Assembly (NCBI GenBank): GCA_964403185.1
Contig: CAYOFK010000157.1
Location: forward strand, 1 to 6,494
Direction: 5' to 3'
Length of the DNA stretch: 6,494 nucleotides
DNA from: CAYOFK01 sp964403185
GTDB taxonomy: Bacteria; Bacteroidota; Bacteroidia; Bacteroidales; VadinHA17
The position numbers were made by a program, and so were the translations under genes. Positions 1-6,268 of the stretch are shown piece by piece (within the stretch, counting starts at the first letter, position 1; every line of letters starts with the position of its first letter). The notes below the pieces were generated by a model that saw only the letters and a list, made by a program, of their open reading frames with translations, was not told where the DNA came from and searched no databases.

Positions 1-6
1 CAGGAA

Positions 7-720
7 TCAAACCTTTGAAGGCACGCCTTTTGAAGAAGCCGTATTGCGAAAGATGCAATCCTTCATGGAGCATATTTCACAGGTGTATTCTTTGAATCTG
101 ACTGCTTTTCCAATACCCACTATACCACTGACCGATTTGATGGGAGACATCAGGGACGAATCGGACAGTGAAATGCCGCAACATCCATCGGGCAACAACC
201 TGAATAATTTCTGCTGTTCACTCACATCCCAGGAACAGTGGCCCGGGCTGTAACGGTTGGTCACCTTCTTACCCCTGGATGTAGCCAGATCACTTATATG
301 CTGGTGAACCTGGCTGGCCACCGATTCAACAATCCCGGATCCTATCAGGTCCACAATGTATCCTTCCAGGTACTCACCCGAATCAATGAGCTCCCTTGCC
401 AGGGATTCTGGTTCAGGACCTGCTGTTACAACAAAAAAGGCATATTCCTCTGCCCCGCGAAGCATGTTTCTGATAATCTTACCCGTTTGAAACCGGGTAC
501 CCTCTATTTCAATTTCCTCCCGCGAATCCGGTGCCTTTGTTTCAAATCTTGCATAGCCACCCCGGGGTGTCATAATTTTTTGACATGCCGCAACATATTT
601 TTCAATCAACTCCCGGGTGTGTGTATCCATATTTCCCGGAGGAAGTCCAAGCAAAGGGATAAAATCATCGGGATTGACTATGATCAGCTCTTTATCTATG
701 TCCAGCAGCTCTATTTCCAT
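7..720 (-). CDS. Stand-alone methionine synthase activation-domain protein (cobalamin-dependent MetH C-terminal-like)
   Basis: A complete 237-residue protein resembling the C-terminal activation domain of cobalamin-dependent methionine synthase (Met_synt_B12 family). In MetH that domain binds AdoMet and re-methylates the oxidised cobalamin cofactor. Seen in the sequence: RYSPGHCSWDVSEQQKLF (residues 156-173), which matches the family's RxSPGY-type AdoMet-binding block; SLMSPIKSVSGIVGIG (189-204); and DLIGSGIVESVASQ (124-137), like the domain's DxxGSxxxE helix. The protein ends with a cysteine cluster CEICSMKDC (C214, C217, C222), which MetH lacks; I recall similar tails in stand-alone relatives. 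No MetH catalytic or B12-binding domain is fused to it. The protein may serve a split methionine synthase or another corrinoid methyltransferase encoded beyond the left edge; that is inference. The start is the ATG at 718-720. There is no clear Shine-Dalgarno sequence, but a -7-like element lies about 35 bases upstream. The cytoplasm is the expected location. Confidence 0.88.
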   Translation of the reverse strand: MEIELLDIDKELIIVNPDDFIPLLGLPPGNMDTHTRELIEKYVAACQKIMTPRGGYARFETKAPDSREEIEIEGTRFQTGKIIRNMLRGAEEYAFFVVTAGPEPESLARELIDSGEYLEGYIVDLIGSGIVESVASQVHQHISDLATSRGKKVTNRYSPGHCSWDVSEQQKLFRLLPDGCCGISLSDSSLMSPIKSVSGIVGIGKAVRFKEYTCEICSMKDCIFRNTASSKGVPSKV

Positions 721-754
721 CGCTGCAAGATAAGCCGGATTGTTAAAAAAATCA

Positions 755-762
755 CAAATTTA
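755..762 (-). promoter_or_regulatory. Candidate -7 element for the methionine synthase activation-domain gene
   Basis: Read on the minus strand this is TAAATTTG, a full match to the Bacteroidota sigma-factor -7 consensus TAnnTTTG. It would start transcription near 748, giving a leader of about 28 bases before the ATG at 718-720. No TTTG is visible at the -33 position, so the assignment rests on one element in an AT-rich stretch. Confidence 0.4.
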
Positions 763-794
763 CAACCATTAATTTACATGTTCGGCAGGCTGCT

Positions 795-802
795 TACTTT
801 TG
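795..802 (+). promoter_or_regulatory. Candidate -7 element for the DUF4395 (broken) gene
   Basis: TACTTTTG followed by CA matches the Bacteroidota -7 element TAnnTTTG and its common extension. TTTA at 773-776, 18 bases upstream, is a one-mismatch version of the -33 TTTG. Transcription would begin near 809, upstream of both candidate starts (848 and 878). The promoter appears to survive although the gene behind it is disrupted. Confidence 0.5.
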
Positions 803-847
803 CATATGGTAGCGCACGTGTAAGTATTCCGGTGGTTTTACGTCATA

Positions 848-1219
848 ATGATGAAGAATGTTAAAAGTTATAGGATCATGATACAATTCAAACAATTGAT
901 TTGTCCGGTCTCAACAGAGAGGATTGATGAAAATCAGGTGAGAGTTACTGCTCTGGGCGTCGTTACTATGATGGGAGCTTTTTTCATGACCGGGTATGTG
1001 ATATTTCCGGCATTGCTGGCTGTTGACTTTTTTATTCGTGCATTTACAACATTGAAATACAGCCCCTGAGCTGGTTGTCGCATCTATTCGTGCAATCAAG
1101 TGGCTGTTGTTGCGGGGGTAACCCTGGTGGGATTCGCTTTCCTTGAATGCGGTCTCAATTTTTGCGCAGGATGCTGGGTATATACGTACGTTGTATTCCC
1201 ACTGGTCAGGAAACAGTAA
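848..1219 (+). pseudogene. DUF4395-family membrane protein gene, disrupted (in-frame TGA, frame change and missing middle)
   Basis: The readable 5' part (848-1069, 73 codons; a start at 878 is also possible) gives LICPVSTERIDEN followed by two hydrophobic helices and LAVDFFIRAFTTLKYSP, the N-terminal signature of DUF4395 proteins. It stops at TGA 1067-1069. The C-terminal signature resumes in the same frame from about 1118 to the TAA at 1217-1219: FAFLECGLNFC (1136-1165), then AGCWVYTYVVFP, as in the family's final helix. Directly after the stop, the natural continuation seems to lie in the -1 frame (SPLSWLSHLFVQ), as if one C had been lost from the CCCC run at 1063-1066. About 24 codons separate KYSP from FLE. 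From memory of the family I expect about 60-70, including a third membrane helix, so a middle segment seems deleted. Function of the intact family is unknown (integral membrane, conserved cysteines). The remnant overlaps the end of the convergent ROK gene by 14 bases. Alternatives are an assembly error or an unusually short family member. Confidence 0.7.
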
Positions 1220-2342
1220 GATTGAGGGTGCCCTGTTTTTCCAGCTGATTCAATGCGTAGGCATATGCCCCAAGGGAAATGGCCATGCTGGTTCCAATAC
1301 GGCTGGTGCCTACACCGACCTTGGGTTGCTCATCGTAGTAAACCTGTTTATCTGTACCAGGCAGGTCAATGTACTTGCCGGTGATCTCTGAAAGACCCTT
1401 CTGACCGTCGGCATCGTTCAGATTAAAAACCTGTTGGATCAATCTTGGGATCGGATCGTGCTTCCGGAAATTAAACTGGTTACCCAGTTCTTTCATCATT
1501 GCAGGCATAAAGAAACGATCGGCTCCGGCAATTCCGCCACCCATGACCACCAGTCCATCCACCAAAGAAATCAGGTTGGCAATCACATCTCCCAGGTGTC
1601 GGCCCATGGATTCAAAGGCTTGGATGGCTGCCACGCGGTCTCCCTTCTTTGATCCTGAAGCAATGTTGTAGATATCTTTTGGTGTTAATGTGACTTCATT
1701 GCCAGTGCCAGTAGCCGCCTTGTAGTTTCTTATCACTGCCCTGATGCTGACTTCCTCCTCTGCATTCCTGGACGGGGTGATGCTGTTGGAGAGGATCCAG
1801 ACTTCAGAAGCGATGGAATTGTCACCCCTGATGAGCGTTCCATCTGATACAAATCCGCCACCGAATCCTGTTCCCAGGGTCAGCCCCACAAGATTTTTAA
1901 AGCGCTTGGGATTTCCAGCGTTTGCCATCATTTGATTGACCTCCGGCAGAAATCCGCCCAGTGCCTCTCCATAGGCATAAAGGTCTCCATCGTTGTTCAT
2001 GTAGGCTGGCATTTGATACTGATTTTCCAGGATCTTTCCCAGGGGTATCCCCCCCCGGAAGCCAGGGAGGTTTTTCAGATCACCTACGACGCCGTTGAAA
2101 TAATCCGTGGGACCGGGAATGGCGAAACTGATGGCAACAGCCGGCCGGGAAAGCCTGGAGAGCATGTGGTCAAATCCCTTTTTTATGGTTTCAAGACAAC
2201 GCTCCAGGTGATCTGCATGGGAAGGAAGTGTGAGGGGCGTCAGAACTTCACGGCCCCCCTGCATGGCAGAAAAGACAAAATTTGTACCCCCTGCATCGAA
2301 GGTCAGTACGACCCGATCGTCATTGTAAATATCTGAAGCCAT
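1206..2342 (-). CDS. ROK-family sugar kinase (glucokinase/hexokinase-like), zinc motif absent
   Basis: A complete 378-residue ATP-dependent sugar kinase of the ROK branch of the actin-like ATPases, presumably phosphorylating glucose or a related hexose in the cytoplasm. Visible motifs in order: phosphate-1 loop FDAGGT (15-20); sugar-binding and catalytic segment MNNDGDLYAYGE (115-126), with D118 as the likely catalytic base; phosphate-2 loop LGTGFGGGF (156-164); and adenosine motif VVMGGGIAG (265-273). The usual GEIGH and CxCGxxGCxE zinc-binding signatures are missing: SEVWILSNSI (179-188) follows where GEIGH would be, and no cysteine occurs anywhere in the protein. At 378 residues it is longer than the typical 300-320; the extra length includes about 300-345, before the final KVGVGTSRIGTSMAISLGAYAY helix. 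Bacteroides ROK hexokinases are the closest comparison I can make from memory, but the exact substrate cannot be read from sequence. It starts at ATG 2340-2342 without a visible ribosome binding site and seems monocistronic. A run of eight Cs at 2049-2056 lies inside it without breaking the frame. Confidence 0.92.
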   Translation of the reverse strand: MASDIYNDDRVVLTFDAGGTNFVFSAMQGGREVLTPLTLPSHADHLERCLETIKKGFDHMLSRLSRPAVAISFAIPGPTDYFNGVVGDLKNLPGFRGGIPLGKILENQYQMPAYMNNDGDLYAYGEALGGFLPEVNQMMANAGNPKRFKNLVGLTLGTGFGGGFVSDGTLIRGDNSIASEVWILSNSITPSRNAEEEVSIRAVIRNYKAATGTGNEVTLTPKDIYNIASGSKKGDRVAAIQAFESMGRHLGDVIANLISLVDGLVVMGGGIAGADRFFMPAMMKELGNQFNFRKHDPIPRLIQQVFNLNDADGQKGLSEITGKYIDLPGTDKQVYYDEQPKVGVGTSRIGTSMAISLGAYAYALNQLEKQGTLNLTVS

Positions 2343-2411
2343 TGTATTAAGGTGTAGTTTTATAATTCAGATGTTCAGCTAAAGGGAACCTCTAAGATAA
2401 TAGTCTTTTTT

Positions 2412-2433
2412 GGTATACATTTGCAGGTATACA
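2412..2433 (+). promoter_or_regulatory. Candidate promoter (-7 TACATTTG at 2416-2423) flanked by GGTATACA direct repeats
   Basis: TACATTTG followed by CAGG fits the Bacteroidota -7 element TAnnTTTG. Transcription would begin near 2430, about 20 bases before the ATG at 2451. No TTTG lies at the expected -33 spacing. The element overlaps the first of two identical GGTATACA repeats (2412-2419 and 2426-2433, 14 bases apart). The second also forms a small inverted repeat, GGTAT (2426-2430) with ATACC (2437-2441). Two GTATAC palindromes astride a start site could be an operator, but this is only suggestive. Confidence 0.5.
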
Positions 2434-2450
2434 CCAATACCTGAAGAAAA

Positions 2451-2897
2451 ATGATACAAACCAGGTTTCTGTTTATGACCACAATCAAACTGTTTGTAAT
2501 ATCTTGCCTGTTTATTGTTTCAATTCCGATGAACGTAAATTCGCAGGATATGGATAAAAGGGAAGATAAACTTGCAGTGTTGTGGGTTTCCGGTGATCGG
2601 GACGTAGCCGAAAAATCGTGCCTGATGTATACCCATGCAGCTAAAAAGTACGGATGGTTTGATGACGTGGTTTTGATTGTATGGGGACCTTCGTCAAAGT
2701 TGCTTGCAGAGGATGAGGAATTGCAAAAGAAAGTTAAAGCAATGCAGGGCGATGGGGTGATCCTGGAGGCCTGTATTGCCTGCGCCGACATGCTTGGTGT
2801 AACGGAAGATCTTAAAGCCCTGGGAATTGATGTAAAGGGCATGGGGGTACCTCTGTCCGATTACCTCAAGAAGGGATACCACGTGCTCACCTATTGA
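2451..2897 (+). CDS. Exported DsrE-like protein with CxxC motif
   Basis: A 148-residue protein with an N-terminal signal sequence and one DsrE-like domain. Residues 11-31 are hydrophobic after K13 and end in NVNSQ, giving a plausible signal peptidase I site at S31/Q32. The mature part begins at about residue 40 with KLAVLWVSGDRDVA, the first beta strand of the fold. It continues with DDVVLIVWGPSSKLLA (71-86), then DGVILEACIACADMLGV (101-117) and IDVKGMGVPLSDYLKKGYHVLTY at the C-terminus, the usual order in small DsrE-family proteins. C108 and C111 form a CxxC at the position where family members carry their reactive cysteine. DsrE/TusD proteins carry sulfur in the cytoplasm; exported relatives are less understood, so sulfur or thiol chemistry in the periplasm is inference. 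C19 resembles a lipobox (VISC), but the hydrophobic stretch before it is too short for a lipoprotein signal. A start at ATG 2475 (MTTIKLF) would also give a good signal peptide. Confidence 0.85.
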   Translation: MIQTRFLFMTTIKLFVISCLFIVSIPMNVNSQDMDKREDKLAVLWVSGDRDVAEKSCLMYTHAAKKYGWFDDVVLIVWGPSSKLLAEDEELQKKVKAMQGDGVILEACIACADMLGVTEDLKALGIDVKGMGVPLSDYLKKGYHVLTY

Positions 2898-2908
2898 TTT
2901 CCAAATGT

Positions 2909-2944
2909 TCCTGCCATTCCATCTGATCCTGCCATTCTGTCTGT
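2909..2944 (+). repeat. Two imperfect 18-bp tandem copies upstream of the TPR gene
   Basis: TCCTGCCATTCCATCTGA (2909-2926) is followed directly by TCCTGCCATTCTGTCTGT (2927-2944); 15 of 18 positions agree and the first 11 are identical. The pair begins 12 bases after the DsrE stop codon. A perfect 7-base inverted repeat, CCATCTG (2919-2925) with CAGATGG (2951-2957), overlaps it. No T-run follows, so it is not an intrinsic terminator. A regulatory role or chance duplication are both possible. Confidence 0.6.
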
Positions 2945-2960
2945 ATTGGGCAGATGGCTT

Positions 2961-2968
2961 GATATTTG
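2961..2968 (+). promoter_or_regulatory. Weak candidate -7 element for the TPR gene
   Basis: GATATTTG differs from TAnnTTTG at both of the leading TA positions while keeping TTTG intact. A start near 2975 would leave a leader of about 19 bases before ATG 2994, similar to the geometry at the DsrE gene. No -33 TTTG is at a suitable distance. If this is wrong, the TPR gene could be read through from the DsrE promoter, as no terminator is visible between them. Confidence 0.2.
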
Positions 2969-2993
2969 GACAGTTCCGGTTAAATTGCGTTCA

Positions 2994-5222
2994 ATGATCA
3001 ATGTCCAGCAAATAAAGACGCGTTACCAGCGATTATGTCATCTGGTCTCCTCCCGAAGGATAAAAGATGCACTGGAAGTGCTTAACGGCCTGGTTAGCGA
3101 GTCGGGGTTCAGTGATTTCTTTATTCAGCAGGAGCACCTGGAACATACCTATGAACAAATGCTGAATTACACCCTTGAAGGTGTTCAGGATCCGGAGAGA
3201 GATAAGGTATATCTGAAACTACTCTCCTCTATCCTTGAGCTGGCTGACAGGGTCAGGGATCTGCTCATGGAAAAACATTCGGGCTGGCACACGTATATCC
3301 TGAAACAGGAGGTGGACCGGCAACAGGCACTTACCGGTAAAAGTGTTATCGAAACCATGGATGACCTCTCGTTCAAAAGGGAACTGGATGAAATGATTGA
3401 TGAACAGCGGGATTCACCTCAGGCTACGGATGAACGCCGCAGGGAACTCTCACTCAAGATATTCAGACACCTATGGCTGAGTAACCGTTACAATGATGCA
3501 GAAAACAGCCTCTCTTCGGCCATTCTTTCCTGCCGCGATTTTCTTTGGTATGAAAAGGCGTTGTACATCAGCGGGATCCTGCTGTCGGGATTGAGGTACT
3601 GGGATGAAGAAAAGGTTTTTCGGCTCATAGATTTTGCAGGTGACCTGGAGCAGGAGGTCTCAGCACGTGCCGTTGTTGCGCTGGTGATATTGTTGTATAG
3701 TTACGATCATAGAGTTGAGTTCTATCCCAACATTGTGAACAGGCTGAAATTATTGAAAGATGATATGAAGCTTGAACAGAGCTTTGAAAAAATTGCGCTT
3801 CAACTGATTCGCACAAGGGATACATTGGAGATTGGAAGAAAACTGCAGGAAGACCTCATGCCTGAGATGGCAAAACTTAAACCCAAACTGGAAGATAAAC
3901 TGAAGATGGACGACATCCGGGATGAGATACTGGAGGAAGGGAGGAACCCGGACTGGGAATCCATGTTCAGTGAATCGGACGACCTGTACAGGAAAGTGGA
4001 TGAATTTATGAAGCTGCAAATGGAAGGAGCAGATGTCTATATGACCACTTTTGCTCACCTGAAGCAATTCCCGTTCTTCAATGAGCTGACCAACTGGATG
4101 ATTCCTTTTCATCAGGAGAATCCGGATCTATCAGAATTTTATTCATCCAGGACCGATGCATTTGATCCGGATATATTTGTAGACGGATTGAAAAAAACTC
4201 CTTTTCTCTGCAACAGTGATAAATACAGTTTCATTTTCAACATTCGTTACCTGCCCGATGATCAGAAAAAAATGCTCTCAAATGCATTTTTAATGGATCT
4301 TGACGGGCTTCAGGAAATGATCTCCGATGAACAGCTCACTTCCGGCGATTTTACAAAACGAACGGTCTTTATACAATATATCCAGGACCTCTACAGGTTT
4401 TTCAAAATATCCCCGTTCAAAAATGAATTTGAGGATGTTTTCGGAGGTAAACTGGATCTCTACAGGTCCTATTTTTTCGGCGAGATCATCGAGGATCAAT
4501 CCATCACCCGAAACATTGCAGAGTACCTGTTTGAAAAGGATCATTATGAGGAGGCCCTGGATATTTTCAGAATGATGCTGGAACGGCAACCGGAAGACAG
4601 GGAACTGCTTGAAAAGGCGGGTTTCTGTTACCAGAAAGATGGGAATTATAAGGAGGCGATCGGTTCCTATTCCAGGATTGGACTCTCGGGCGATCAGAAT
4701 ATGTGGACCCTCAAAAACCTGGGGATCTGTTACCGGAAAATAAATGATTATCAAACAGCGCTGAAAGTCTATGAAAAAGCTTCCGGATTACAGCCCGGTG
4801 ACCAGACCATCGAATCGCTCATTGGTTTTTGTCAGATGAAACTGGGCAATTATCAGACGGCACTTCAGCACTATTTCAAGATTGAGTACCGGAATCCCGG
4901 GAACCAGCATATTTTGCGTCCCATTGCCTGGTGTTATTTTGCTTTAGGCGAACTGGGAAAATCGGATATGTACTTTCAGAAAGTGTTCGAACTGAAACCC
5001 GGGTACTACGATTATATTAATTATGGGCATGTTCAATGGGCACGTGGGAATAAAAAGGATGCCATTGAGCTTTATATACAATCCCTCAGGGATCTTAACT
5101 TCGAAATGGAGGATTTCCTGAAAACCATGGAGGAGGACCGCTCAATGTTGATTGAGAACGGGATAAACAGGAAGGATATCCCCCTGATGTTGGACTACCT
5201 TCACTATCGTTTAATGAAATAA
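2994..5222 (+). CDS. Large helical protein with C-terminal TPR array (742 residues)
   Basis: I chose ATG 2994 (MINVQQIKTRYQRL). The frame can be opened at TTG 2946, but the extra 16 codons run through promoter-like sequence. The C-terminal third is a tetratricopeptide array of about six units: 506-535 (AEYLFEKDHYEEALDIF), 536-569, 570-603 (LGICYRKINDYQTALKVYEKA), 604-637 (GFCQMKLGNYQTALQHY), 638-671 and 672-701 (GHVQWARGNKKDAIELY). A conserved-looking tail follows, ending DIPLMLDYLHYRLMK. The first 500 residues are strongly helical and charged. They include a HEAT-like stretch around 221-252 (SARAVVALVILLYSYDH), a charged helix around 289-315, and NPDWESMF (318-325) followed by a long helix to FAHLKQFPFF. 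I recognise no enzyme motif, signal peptide or membrane segment, so it is probably a cytoplasmic scaffold or adaptor. Similar TPR proteins of this size are, as far as I recall, common in Bacteroidota without assigned function. It lies downstream of the DsrE gene (96-base gap) and convergent to deoC. Confidence 0.88.
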   Translation: MINVQQIKTRYQRLCHLVSSRRIKDALEVLNGLVSESGFSDFFIQQEHLEHTYEQMLNYTLEGVQDPERDKVYLKLLSSILELADRVRDLLMEKHSGWHTYILKQEVDRQQALTGKSVIETMDDLSFKRELDEMIDEQRDSPQATDERRRELSLKIFRHLWLSNRYNDAENSLSSAILSCRDFLWYEKALYISGILLSGLRYWDEEKVFRLIDFAGDLEQEVSARAVVALVILLYSYDHRVEFYPNIVNRLKLLKDDMKLEQSFEKIALQLIRTRDTLEIGRKLQEDLMPEMAKLKPKLEDKLKMDDIRDEILEEGRNPDWESMFSESDDLYRKVDEFMKLQMEGADVYMTTFAHLKQFPFFNELTNWMIPFHQENPDLSEFYSSRTDAFDPDIFVDGLKKTPFLCNSDKYSFIFNIRYLPDDQKKMLSNAFLMDLDGLQEMISDEQLTSGDFTKRTVFIQYIQDLYRFFKISPFKNEFEDVFGGKLDLYRSYFFGEIIEDQSITRNIAEYLFEKDHYEEALDIFRMMLERQPEDRELLEKAGFCYQKDGNYKEAIGSYSRIGLSGDQNMWTLKNLGICYRKINDYQTALKVYEKASGLQPGDQTIESLIGFCQMKLGNYQTALQHYFKIEYRNPGNQHILRPIAWCYFALGELGKSDMYFQKVFELKPGYYDYINYGHVQWARGNKKDAIELYIQSLRDLNFEMEDFLKTMEEDRSMLIENGINRKDIPLMLDYLHYRLMK

Positions 5223-5227
5223 AAAAA

Positions 5228-5304
5228 AGCGGTCCGATATTGAAGAAAAAAAGCCATGGAATTCAACCCGTCTCTATGAGAATGGAATGTAGTATCGAAC
5301 CGCT
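5228..5304 (-). terminator. Structured inverted-repeat element between convergent genes; candidate (bidirectional) terminator or small RNA
   Basis: Arms AGCGGTCCGATA (5228-5239) and TATCGAACCGCT (5293-5304) pair over 12 positions with one mismatch, enclosing 53 bases. Nested inside are CCAT/ATGG (5254-5257 with 5282-5285) and TCTC-TAT-GAGA (5271-5281). On the minus strand the distal arm runs into eight Us (the A run 5221-5228), so it could terminate the deoC transcript, whose stop is 72 bases before the stem. For the plus-strand TPR transcript the stem begins five bases after the stop codon but has no following U-run. The large loop is atypical of an intrinsic terminator. A small RNA or a miniature inverted-repeat element are alternatives; no target-site duplication is visible. 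Confidence 0.45.
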
Positions 5305-5375
5305 ATATTATCAAGTATATGAAGAACGTCAATTGTTATAATACAAATATACAGTATTAATCCAACTAATAATAG

Positions 5376-6248
5376 TCAGAAGTAACCAAAATCAGGCCTT
5401 TTGTCAAAAATATTGGCCAAAATGTTGTTTGCAAGCCGGCTTGCTCCGATCCTGAACCGCTCAGAATTTAACCAGTCTTCACCAAGAATTTCTTTGACAA
5501 TGGCATAATATAAAAGTGCTGTTTCATTATCAGATATTCCTCCTGCCGGTTTGATCCCTATTTTTTTCCCGGTTCGGTTGTAATAATCACTGATGGCATG
5601 ACACATAACGATCATCGCCTGAGGGGTTGCACCTGGAGACACTTTTCCTGTGGATGTCTTAATAAAATCGGCACCTGCACCGATGGCCAGCAGGGCGGCT
5701 TTCCGTATGAGGGAATAATCCCTGAGGCTCCCGGTTTCAAGGATCACTTTGAGAAGGACCGGACCAACGCGCTCTTTAATGACCTGAATCTCATACTCCA
5801 CATATTCCAGATCGTCCATCAGGAACTTGCCCACAGGCAACACTATATCGATCTCTTCGGCTCCCACTCCGATGGCTTGTTCAATTTCCATCACTTTGAT
5901 GTTCGTAAAGGTCTGGGATGAAGGAAAGCCGCCTCCCACCGATGCAATGCTTACCAGGGGATTATCAAGTTTTTCCTTGACCACTGCAACCAACTCGGGG
6001 TATATACAGACAGCAGCGACACAGGGCATGGTTGGATAGGCTTCACCCAGCATATTCACCTTTTCACACAGACGGGATACATTTTCAATATTATCCTGTT
6101 CACTAAGTGTGGTAAGATCGATCAGGCTGAAGATCTTTTTCAATAACTCTTTATCGCCTGCCGCGGGCAGAGCGTCACTGATCTGTCTCAGCTGCTGCTC
6201 AACCTCATCCGCATCTACGGTCAGGTTAAAATCGGATAGGATTTTCAT
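5376..6248 (-). CDS. deoC: Deoxyribose-phosphate aldolase
   Basis: Complete 290-residue DERA, which cleaves 2-deoxyribose 5-phosphate to glyceraldehyde 3-phosphate and acetaldehyde in deoxynucleoside salvage, in the cytoplasm. The TIM-barrel signatures are intact: AAVCIYP (78-84), with the cysteine at the place of E. coli C47; SIASVGGGFPSSQT (100-113); EEIDIVLPVG (131-140), with D134 equivalent to E. coli D102; LLKVILETG (165-173); FIKTSTGKVSPGAT (195-208), with K197 the Schiff-base lysine (E. coli K167); and IGIKPAGGI (230-238), with K233 equivalent to K201. It is about 30 residues longer than the E. coli enzyme, mostly at the N-terminus (an acidic helical extension, residues 1-70). The start is ATG 6246-6248, without a Shine-Dalgarno sequence. 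It follows dtd by 81 bases with no terminator between, so co-transcription is likely. A 6-base inverted repeat, CAATTT-ATC-AAATTG (6269-6283), sits in that gap. Confidence 0.96.
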   Translation of the reverse strand: MKILSDFNLTVDADEVEQQLRQISDALPAAGDKELLKKIFSLIDLTTLSEQDNIENVSRLCEKVNMLGEAYPTMPCVAAVCIYPELVAVVKEKLDNPLVSIASVGGGFPSSQTFTNIKVMEIEQAIGVGAEEIDIVLPVGKFLMDDLEYVEYEIQVIKERVGPVLLKVILETGSLRDYSLIRKAALLAIGAGADFIKTSTGKVSPGATPQAMIVMCHAISDYYNRTGKKIGIKPAGGISDNETALLYYAIVKEILGEDWLNSERFRIGASRLANNILANIFDKRPDFGYF

Positions 6249-6268
6249 GGTCGGGAAGTTGGCACCCT

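Noticed and set aside
238..864. 208-codon open frame on the plus strand
   Set aside because: It lies mostly antisense to the well-supported activation-domain gene, has no recognisable motif, and its composition is that of a reverse-strand shadow.
1067..1069. TGA as a recoded or selenocysteine codon in the DUF4395 gene
   Set aside because: TGA serves as the normal stop in the activation-domain, ROK and DsrE genes, and the missing middle segment would remain unexplained.
2049..2056. Run of eight Cs as a phase-variation slippage site
   Set aside because: The ROK frame is intact across it and it encodes family-plausible GG-I-P; nothing else suggests phase variation.
1932..2336. 134-codon open frame on the plus strand inside the ROK gene
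   Set aside because: Fully antisense to conserved kinase motifs; no promoter or motif of its own.
2375..2842. 155-codon open frame on the minus strand
   Set aside because: Antisense to the DsrE-like gene; serine-rich low-complexity translation with no family resemblance.
2946..2993. TTG-initiated N-terminal extension of the TPR protein
   Set aside because: ATG 2994 gives a natural helical start; the added 16 codons overlap a possible -7 element and an inverted repeat.
5286..5304. tRNA-like TTCGATA on the minus strand
   Set aside because: The flanking bases do not form a T-arm stem, and no acceptor, D or anticodon arms can be built around it.
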